A stretch of DNA of 7,012 bases from assembly GCA_937892315.1 (NCBI GenBank), contig CALAVF010000028.1, forward strand, positions 1-7,012, in the 5' to 3' direction. Position 1 is the stretch's first letter. Each line of letters opens with the position of its first letter. This document shows, in pieces, positions 1 to 4,603 of the stretch. The position numbers were made by a program, and so were the translations under genes. The notes under the pieces are model-generated. The model was not told where the DNA came from. It saw only the letters and a list, made by a program, of their open reading frames with translations, and did not search any database. The stretch is from an uncultured Prevotellaceae bacterium (GTDB lineage Bacteria; Bacteroidota; Bacteroidia; Bacteroidales; Bacteroidaceae).

Positions 1-1
1 A

Positions 2-748
2 GTAGACGAACTCATCTCAACATATCCTATCCTAAAAAAGTGCATTAAGAAGTTTGTTGGTTCATATGAATTTATTAATTGTCGTGATAGGTGGTGCTTA
101 TATATAGAAGATGATGTTCTATACAAGGTGAAAGATATTCCGCCAATCGTATTAAGATTGAATAAAATCAGAGAGATTCGAAGTGAGAGTACAGAAAAGA
201 GCACTAGAAAAATGGCAGAATTCCCTCACAAATTCTATTTCACGTCATACAAGCATTCTGATGTCATCATTATTCCTGCGACCTCTTCTGAAAATAGGGA
301 ATATATACCGATTGGATTTTTGGATGAAAATACGGTAGTTTCCAATTCGGCATATGCAATATATGATGCAGCCTTTTGGACTTTTGGTGTGTTAACAGCA
401 AAAATGCACATGGTGTGGGTGAGAACTGTTGGGGGAAAACTAAAAACAGATTATCGATATTCTTCCCAATTAATCTACAACACCTTCCCTTTTCCCACCA
501 TCTCCCCACAAAAGAAAGCCGAGATAGAGGAAGCGGCAGAGAATGTGTTGGTGACACGTGAGTTCTATCCCGACAAAACCTTAGCCGACCTCTACGACCC
601 TGACAAGATGCCCCAAGACCTGCGAGATGCCCACGCCCAACTGGATGAAATCGTGGAAAGTTGCTATCCCGGCTACCCCTTCGCCAACGACGAAGCAAGG
701 CTGGAATGCCTCTTCAAGTTATATGAGAAAATGACGAAGAAAAATTAG
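2..748 (+). CDS. C-terminal part of an MmeI/YeeA-like type IIG/IIL DNA adenine methyltransferase (5' end outside window)
   Basis: The reading frame is open from the window edge, so this is the last 248 residues of a larger protein; relatives are about 900 residues. I recognise the C-terminal target-recognition and tail region of the MmeI-like class I SAM-dependent N6-adenine methyltransferases. The segments are FVGSYEFINC (residues 18-27 of the fragment), a TRK-MAE stretch (68-73), REYIPIGFLDENTVVSN (99-115), FGVLTAKMHMVWVRTVGGKLK (128-148), DYRYSSQLIYNTFPFP (150-165) and LADLYDPDKMP (194-204). The catalytic NPPY motif, SAM motif and any N-terminal nuclease domain would lie upstream and cannot be judged. 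The expected role is methylation of host DNA at a specific site, as a stand-alone modification enzyme or as part of a restriction system with the helicase and nuclease downstream. A GTG at 128 is an internal codon, not the start. GC content rises sharply near position 480. The gene converges on the toxin gene with 3 bp between stop codons. Confidence 0.88.
   Translation, partial: VDELISTYPILKKCIKKFVGSYEFINCRDRWCLYIEDDVLYKVKDIPPIVLRLNKIREIRSESTEKSTRKMAEFPHKFYFTSYKHSDVIIIPATSSENREYIPIGFLDENTVVSNSAYAIYDAAFWTFGVLTAKMHMVWVRTVGGKLKTDYRYSSQLIYNTFPFPTISPQKKAEIEEAAENVLVTREFYPDKTLADLYDPDKMPQDLRDAHAQLDEIVESCYPGYPFANDEARLECLFKLYEKMTKKN
478..490. other. Abrupt base-composition boundary inside the methyltransferase gene
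   Basis: Counting by hand, bases 1-480 are about 35% G+C, and every 60-base line falls between 28 and 42%. Bases 481-720 are about 54%, with every line between 52 and 55%. The change coincides with the conserved YNTFPFP motif at the end of the target-recognition region (residues 159-165 of the fragment). It is a compositional junction, not a gene boundary, because the frame runs straight through. I infer a recombination joint; the exact base cannot be fixed from one sequence. Confidence 0.6.
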
Positions 749-751
749 AAA

Positions 752-1018
752 CTATTTGGAATAATGGAATCGCATCGAAAAAACAAAAATGTAGATACAG
801 CCGTTACTGATGGAATACACCAAACGGTGTTCATCTGTGATGCGGCGACTCCACTTACCACGCTCCCCCTTCAGCGGCTCTGGCTTGCCAATGCCAGAAA
901 ATGGATGACGCTCAATGTCTTTCAACAGATCGGTAATGCGTTTCAAAATACGCTTGTTACCAGTTCTTTTCCAATAATCCCGGTCCTCCTTAGCCTGTTT
1001 GAGCAGAACTACTTCCAT
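752..1018 (-). CDS. yoeB: Txe/YoeB-family mRNA interferase toxin
   Basis: This 88-residue protein matches the length and pattern of YoeB, a RelE-fold endoribonuclease that cleaves mRNA at the ribosomal A site. Visible landmarks are HPFSGIGKPEPLKG (residues 38-51), the WSRRITDEHRLVYSI block (56-70) and a C-terminal FHY (84-86). The YoeB catalytic residues Glu46, Arg65, His83 and Tyr84 correspond here to Glu47, Arg65, His85 and Tyr86, so the enzyme looks intact. The ATG at 1016-1018 lies inside the antitoxin gene, and the 10-bp overlap (1009-1018) suggests translational coupling after the antitoxin. The stop codon is 3 bp from that of the convergent methyltransferase, and no terminator is visible between them. 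The usual job of such pairs is growth arrest under stress, plasmid or island stabilisation, or phage defence; which applies here is unknown. Confidence 0.92.
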   Translation of the reverse strand: MEVVLLKQAKEDRDYWKRTGNKRILKRITDLLKDIERHPFSGIGKPEPLKGERGKWSRRITDEHRLVYSISNGCIYIFVFSMRFHYSK

Positions 1019-1248
1019 AGGTCATCAATGGCTATCGATGTGAAATTTCCTTCTGCGATTTCTTTTTCTCCTTGGCGCAAAATCTCCACCATGGCGGGCG
1101 AGGACATGATATATTCCGTCTCATCCATTGCCTGTTTCTTTGCAGTCAATTTCTTCAGATACTTCACGGCTTTCTGCATAAGACTTTCATCTTCTGCAAT
1201 AATGCTCAATTCGCGAAACAACTCCGCATTTAACTGTAATGCTGTCAT
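1009..1248 (-). CDS. Antitoxin partner of the YoeB-family toxin
   Basis: This 79-residue protein immediately precedes and overlaps the toxin gene, the normal order for an antitoxin. I chose the ATG at 1246-1248 because AGGAGG lies 4 nt upstream; a frame extension to 1278 would add ten residues covering that ribosome binding site and part of the promoter. The N-terminal half (TALQLNAELFRELSIIAEDE, residues 2-21, then MQKAVKYLKKLTAKK) looks like a short strand followed by helices, which fits a dimerising, DNA-binding part. The C-terminal half (KEIAEGNFTSIAIDDLWK) resembles the extended toxin-wrapping tails of YoeB antitoxins. It is not a clear YefM/Phd sequence; I recall similar proteins beside YoeB toxins in Bacteroidetes. 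It probably neutralises the toxin and represses its own promoter. Confidence 0.82.
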   Translation of the reverse strand: MTALQLNAELFRELSIIAEDESLMQKAVKYLKKLTAKKQAMDETEYIMSSPAMVEILRQGEKEIAEGNFTSIAIDDLWK

Positions 1249-1252
1249 AAAT

Positions 1253-1258
1253 CCTCCT
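1253..1258 (-). promoter_or_regulatory. Shine-Dalgarno site AGGAGG of the antitoxin gene
   Basis: A perfect AGGAGG on the minus strand ends 4 nt before the ATG at 1248 and decides the antitoxin start. Strong sites like this are uncommon in Bacteroidetes, where A-rich leaders dominate. It may keep antitoxin synthesis above toxin synthesis, since the toxin start has no comparable site. Confidence 0.75.
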
Positions 1259-1275
1259 GTTCTTGATTTCGACGG

Positions 1276-1306
1276 CAAAGTTACAACTTAAAAATGAAAC
1301 AACAAA
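1276..1306 (-). promoter_or_regulatory. Bacteroidetes-type promoter of the toxin-antitoxin operon
   Basis: On the minus strand TTTG (1306-1303) is followed after 19 nt by TAACTTTG (1283-1276). This matches the Bacteroidetes primary sigma-factor consensus of a -33 TTTG and a -7 TAnnTTTG at normal spacing. Transcription would start near 1269-1270, giving a leader of about 20 nt that carries the AGGAGG site. The -33 element overlaps the first codons of the helicase frame if that gene starts at 1294, or lies just upstream of it if the helicase starts at 1324. Confidence 0.7.
1278..1289. promoter_or_regulatory. Inverted repeat overlapping the -7 element, possible autorepression operator
   Basis: AAGTT-AC-AACTT is a perfect 5+5 bp inverted repeat with a 2-bp centre. 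It covers most of the -7 element of the antitoxin promoter and lies 4 bp before the ATG at 1294. Toxin-antitoxin operons are commonly repressed by the antitoxin bound to a palindrome over the promoter, so this is a sensible candidate. A palindrome this short can occur by chance. Confidence 0.4.
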
Positions 1307-3333
1307 CAAAAAGCCACAAAAATATGACAGAACAAGCAAGCAACAACATCGTGGATATCCGCTACGAACAGACGGGAGCGGCGACTGCCATCAATGAACT
1401 GGGTATGCGTGAGATGCAAGCCAAGGCATACGAGGCAAGGGAGAGACGGTTCCTGCTGATTAAAGCACCACCTGCATCGGGAAAAAGTCGTGCGTTGATG
1501 TTCATCGCCCTTGACAAGTTGGCACACCAAGGCATGAAGAAGGTGGTGGTGGCTGTGCCGGAGAAGAGCATTGGCCGCTCGTTCAAGAACACCAACCTGA
1601 TGGAACATGGCTTCTTTGCCGATTGGCGAGTGACTCCCTACTATGACCTTTGCGATGTGAAAAACGAGAAGGACAAGAAGGGACGCTTTGTGGAGTTCTT
1701 TCGGCAAAGCGACTCGAAAGTGCTGGTGTGTGCCCATGCCACCCTACGCAACGGCATGAAGGAACTGGAAGATGATTGTTTCAACGATGTGCTGTTGGCG
1801 GTTGATGAATTTCACCACACGAGTGCCGATGCATCGTCGAACTTAGGCGATGTTGTGCGTCGCGTAATGAACAATTCCACAGGGCATATCGTCGCCATGA
1901 CGGGCTCTTACTTCCGAGGCGACGGCATCCCCGTGCTTCGCCAAGAAGATGAAGCACGTTTCTACCCCGTCACCTACAACTACTACCAGCAACTGAATGG
2001 CTACAAGTATCTGAAGAACTTGGTGTTGGGCTATCACTTCTACCGAGGCAACTACCTCGACCACATTGATGAGGTGCTGGATACGAGGAAGAAGACCATC
2101 ATCCATATCCCGAGTGTGAATGCACGTGCCTCGACGGGAAAGGGGAAATATGCCGAGACGGAGGACATCATGCGAGCCATCGGGCAGGTCGAATATAAAG
2201 ACTACAACACAGGCATCTATCATGTGCGGACGAAGGACGGGCGACTGCTGAAAGTGGCTGACCTGGTGGAAGATGACCCACGGGAGAGGAATATGGTGCA
2301 GGGGTATCTGCAACGGATGAAACGGGCGGAGGACATGGACATCATCATCGCCCTGGGCACAGCGAAGGAGGGCTTCGACTGGCAATGGTGCGAGATGTGT
2401 CTGACGGTGGGTGTGAGAGGTTCGCTGACGGAGGTGATTCAGATTATTGGACGTTGCACCCGCGACTGCGAGGGCAAAGAGACGGCAAGGTTTGTGAACA
2501 TGATAGCCATGCCCGAAGCGGCACAGGCAGACGTGAAGGTGGCGGTAAACGATTTTCTGAAAGCCATCACCGCCTCGCTGCTGATGGAGCAAGTGATGGC
2601 TCCGAGTTGGAAGTTCAAGACAGAAAGGGACGACAGCGAGCCATCGCCACGCACATTGATTGTGGAAGGGTTGAAGCCGCTGTCGAGCGAGAAGACCCGA
2701 CTCATTGTGCAAGAGCAACTGGACGACTTGAAGGCTTCCATCTTGCAGGACGAGACGGTGGTGAAAGCCATCAGCGGTTCGACCACGGCAGAAACCATTA
2801 CACAGCATTTGATTCCGAAGGTGATCAGGGAGCGTTATCCTGACTTGACAGATGATGAGGTGGAAGAAGTTCGCCAAAGGGTGCTGCTGGATACGATGGT
2901 GAAGGGTAACGACATCGTGGATGAGCATGGCAACCCCATCGTTGTGACAGACAATGAACCTGAAAGTGAGGGCAACCGACTAATTAAGATAGCGAACCGA
3001 TTCATCAACATCGACAAGTTGAGCATCAATCTGATTGACAGCATCAACCCGTTCCAAAGGGCATACGAGGTGATGTCGAAATCGGTAGATGCACCTACGT
3101 TGAAGATTATTCAAGACACGATTGCTGAACAAAAGTTCAACCTGACGTTGGAACAGGCAATCAGCATATTCAAAGGACCACTGAAGGCATACGTGGCAGA
3201 GCATGGAGGACGGGTGCCCAGCATCGAAGACCCGAATCCGAAGGTGAGAGAAATGGCTGCCGCCTTGCAGATGATGAAGAACTTGAAGGCAAGGAAATTG
3301 GCTGGCTTGGAATATGAAGGAGATAAAGTTTAG
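1294..3333 (+). CDS. SF2 DEAD/DEAH-type helicase/translocase of a restriction-like defence locus
   Basis: This 679-residue protein carries a full set of SF2 motifs: motif I APPASGKS (58-65), Ia VVVAVPE (84-90), II VDEFHH (170-175, a DEFH variant of DEAD/DEAH), III MTGS (202-205), IV KTIIHIPSV (267-275), V GTAKEGFDW (355-363) and VI QIIGRCTRD (383-391, arginine fingers). ATPase residues Lys64, Asp171, Glu172, Arg387 and Arg390 are present, so it should be active. The conserved N-terminal block NIVDIRYEQTG (18-28) and TYNYYQQLNGYKYLKNL (227-243) match a helicase family that I recall beside GIY-YIG nuclease genes in many bacteria. The C-terminal third (about 440-679) is mostly helical and unassigned; its last 50 residues resemble the small protein encoded next. 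The start may be 1294 or the ATG at 1324 (residue 11, MTEQASNN); both have A-rich leaders and no Shine-Dalgarno site, and relatives begin close to the IVDIRYEQTG block. It probably moves along or unwinds DNA for the nuclease. Confidence 0.88.
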   Translation: MKQQTKSHKNMTEQASNNIVDIRYEQTGAATAINELGMREMQAKAYEARERRFLLIKAPPASGKSRALMFIALDKLAHQGMKKVVVAVPEKSIGRSFKNTNLMEHGFFADWRVTPYYDLCDVKNEKDKKGRFVEFFRQSDSKVLVCAHATLRNGMKELEDDCFNDVLLAVDEFHHTSADASSNLGDVVRRVMNNSTGHIVAMTGSYFRGDGIPVLRQEDEARFYPVTYNYYQQLNGYKYLKNLVLGYHFYRGNYLDHIDEVLDTRKKTIIHIPSVNARASTGKGKYAETEDIMRAIGQVEYKDYNTGIYHVRTKDGRLLKVADLVEDDPRERNMVQGYLQRMKRAEDMDIIIALGTAKEGFDWQWCEMCLTVGVRGSLTEVIQIIGRCTRDCEGKETARFVNMIAMPEAAQADVKVAVNDFLKAITASLLMEQVMAPSWKFKTERDDSEPSPRTLIVEGLKPLSSEKTRLIVQEQLDDLKASILQDETVVKAISGSTTAETITQHLIPKVIRERYPDLTDDEVEEVRQRVLLDTMVKGNDIVDEHGNPIVVTDNEPESEGNRLIKIANRFINIDKLSINLIDSINPFQRAYEVMSKSVDAPTLKIIQDTIAEQKFNLTLEQAISIFKGPLKAYVAEHGGRVPSIEDPNPKVREMAAALQMMKNLKARKLAGLEYEGDKV

Positions 3334-3334
3334 A

Positions 3335-3355
3335 ATTGAAGATTGAAAGTTGAGA
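3335..3355 (+). repeat. Three imperfect 7-bp tandem repeats between helicase and nuclease genes
   Basis: ATTGAAG, ATTGAAA and GTTGAGA follow one another directly after the helicase stop codon. The last copy supplies part of a GAGAGG ribosome binding site (3352-3357), 7 nt before the ATG at 3365. Similar ATTGAAA-type repeats are, as I recall, common between Prevotella and Bacteroides genes. A function is not evident. Confidence 0.45.
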
Positions 3356-3364
3356 GGCAAAGAT

Positions 3365-3589
3365 ATGGAATGGCCAAAAGTGTTATTGGAATTGTTTGAC
3401 GACCCGTTGCTGGAAGGGGTTCGTCCGAAAGTGGCTGCACCAACAGCCGACGACCGCATGGCAACAAAACTGGCGGAAATGAAAAATTGGATGAGTGAAC
3501 ATGGCAGGGAGCCACAGAGGGATGGCAATCTGAAAGAAAAGATGATGTGGGCAGCCATGATGGGGTTGAGAAAGAAAAATCTACTGTAA
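3365..3589 (+). CDS. N-terminal segment of a split GIY-YIG nuclease family protein (74 aa)
   Basis: This small protein has an acidic FDDPLLE motif (residues 11-17), a linker, and a helical block DDRMATKLAEMKNWMSEHGREP (29-50) followed by KEKMMWAAMMGLRKKNLL. I recall these segments as the N-terminal part of full-length (about 400-residue) GIY-YIG/T5orf172 proteins that accompany this helicase family. Here the frame ends at TAA 3587-3589, and the next gene continues 3 bp later in the same frame, so a single stop codon divides what looks like one ancestral gene. The ATG at 3365 has GAGAGG 7 nt upstream; a TTG at 3350 would extend it by five residues. The start lies 31 nt after the helicase stop, so the two are probably cotranscribed. 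Alternatives are a genuine separate subunit translated by coupling, or a degraded gene fragment. Confidence 0.7.
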   Translation: MEWPKVLLELFDDPLLEGVRPKVAAPTADDRMATKLAEMKNWMSEHGREPQRDGNLKEKMMWAAMMGLRKKNLL

Positions 3590-3592
3590 GGA

Positions 3593-4495
3593 ATGGATAT
3601 AGAGAAAGAATTGGAAGGCATCTTTGATGACCCTTTGTTGGAATTGTCGCCGAAGGAGATGGAACTGTTTGACATTCCTTCCGACATGAAACGGGTGATG
3701 GAGGCGAGGAACAAGGCAGAGTATGTGGCACAACGAAAACTGTGTGACAACTTCGATGCGTACCGTCCGTTGTTCTTGCAGGTGCATCGTGACTTGAAAA
3801 AAGGACTACGCAGTTTGGTGAGAATATCAAAAACCAATAATCTGCAAGAAGGACATTTCTATGTCATAGACGGACAGATGTTGCTGTTGGAATGCATCGG
3901 AGAGACAAGGAGGAGCAGCAACTTCCTTCCAGATGCACGTACACGATGCATCTATGAAAACGGGACAGAGTCGGACATCTTGCTCCAGACGCTTCGAAAG
4001 AGCGTCGTAGGTAATGGCTATGCCGTGACAGAGTTGCAGGAAGAGATGGAAAGCCGATTTTTCAAGCAGGAAGATGTGACAGACGAAGACAAGGAGACAG
4101 GATATATCTACGTGCTGCAATCACTTTCGCAAGACCCAAACATCCGTGGGGAGAAAGATTTGTACAAGATTGGCTTCACCACCAATACCGTAGAGGAACG
4201 CATTGCAAACGCTGCTCACGAACCCACGTATCTGATGGCTCCTGTCAAAGTGGCGGCAACCTATAAAGTGGTGAACCTGCATTCGCAAAAGTTTGAGGAT
4301 TTGGTACACAAGGTGCTGAAGGGGGGACAGTTTCATGTGACGGTCGTTGACGACAATGGCATACCGCACGAACCGAAGGAATGGTTTGTCGTGCCCTTGT
4401 CTGTGGTGGACGCCATCATCAGGAAAATGGTAGATGGAAGCATTGTTCATTATATGTATAATGCACAATTGAAGTGTTTGGAAAAGGTGTATTGA
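3593..4495 (+). CDS. GIY-YIG nuclease family protein with T5orf172-type domain, main segment
   Basis: This 300-residue protein has an N-terminal acidic FDDPLLE motif (11-17), a central region with AQRKLCDNFDAYRPLF (46-61) and CIYENGTESDILLQTL (119-134), and a C-terminal GIY-YIG domain of the T5orf172/MUG113 type. In that domain I see YIYVL (171-175), YKIGFT (191-196), Arg203 in VEERI, the family block HEPTYLMAPVKV (209-220), Glu235 in KFEDLVH and EPKEWFVVPL (260-269). The two tyrosine strands, the arginine and the glutamate expected for a GIY-YIG active site are present, so nuclease activity is plausible. It follows the helicase and small gene on the same strand. TAAGGAATG links it to the preceding frame: the AAGGA abuts the ATG, so independent initiation looks weak and termination-reinitiation more likely. 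A start at the ATG 3659 would remove the conserved acidic motif. It is probably the DNA-cutting partner of the helicase. Confidence 0.83.
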   Translation: MDIEKELEGIFDDPLLELSPKEMELFDIPSDMKRVMEARNKAEYVAQRKLCDNFDAYRPLFLQVHRDLKKGLRSLVRISKTNNLQEGHFYVIDGQMLLLECIGETRRSSNFLPDARTRCIYENGTESDILLQTLRKSVVGNGYAVTELQEEMESRFFKQEDVTDEDKETGYIYVLQSLSQDPNIRGEKDLYKIGFTTNTVEERIANAAHEPTYLMAPVKVAATYKVVNLHSQKFEDLVHKVLKGGQFHVTVVDDNGIPHEPKEWFVVPLSVVDAIIRKMVDGSIVHYMYNAQLKCLEKVY

Positions 4496-4519
4496 AAAAA
4501 TGTCTTATCACTTTATCAT

Positions 4520-4561
4520 AGCAAAAGCCTCGGCACATCCGATTGTGCCGAGGCTTTTGCT
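4520..4561. terminator. Strong bidirectional intrinsic terminator
   Basis: A perfect 18-bp inverted repeat (4520-4537 with 4544-4561) encloses a 6-nt loop. One G-U and one A-U pair could extend it. The stem has a GC-rich core (GCCTCGGCAC) with AAAA at one base and TTTT at the other, so either strand gives a hairpin with a U tract. It lies 24 bp after the nuclease stop and 42 bp before the stop of the convergent barrel gene, and probably terminates both. The rest of the 108-bp gap is AT-rich with no other feature seen. Confidence 0.88.
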
Positions 4562-4603
4562 GTATAGAGAGGTTTTCATTTGTCTTTGATATAGTTGGGA
4601 CTC

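Noticed and set aside
1843..2928. Long 361-codon open frame on the minus strand opposite the helicase
   Set aside because: It overlaps the helicase, whose motifs are intact. The translation is rich in His, Cys and Leu in an irregular pattern with no recognisable domain, as expected for an antisense shadow of a GC-rich gene.
1294..3333. Helicase as the Res subunit of a type III restriction enzyme or HsdR of type I
   Set aside because: It is too short, lacks a PD-(D/E)XK nuclease signature that I can see, and matches a separate helicase family paired with a GIY-YIG protein.
2980..3837. Minus-strand open frame spanning the helicase-nuclease junction
   Set aside because: It covers three recognised + strand coding segments, shows no domain, and its Ser/Phe-rich composition is typical of antisense reading.
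3593..4495. GIY-YIG protein as a homing endonuclease of an intron or intein
   Set aside because: It follows the helicase in an operon-like order and belongs to a T5orf172-type family with its own N-terminal regions. No intron or intein boundaries are visible in neighbouring genes.
4501..4603. Hairpin as an attachment site or small RNA
   Set aside because: Its position between convergent stop codons and the A and T tracts at the stem base fit a bidirectional terminator, with no flanking direct repeat or promoter.
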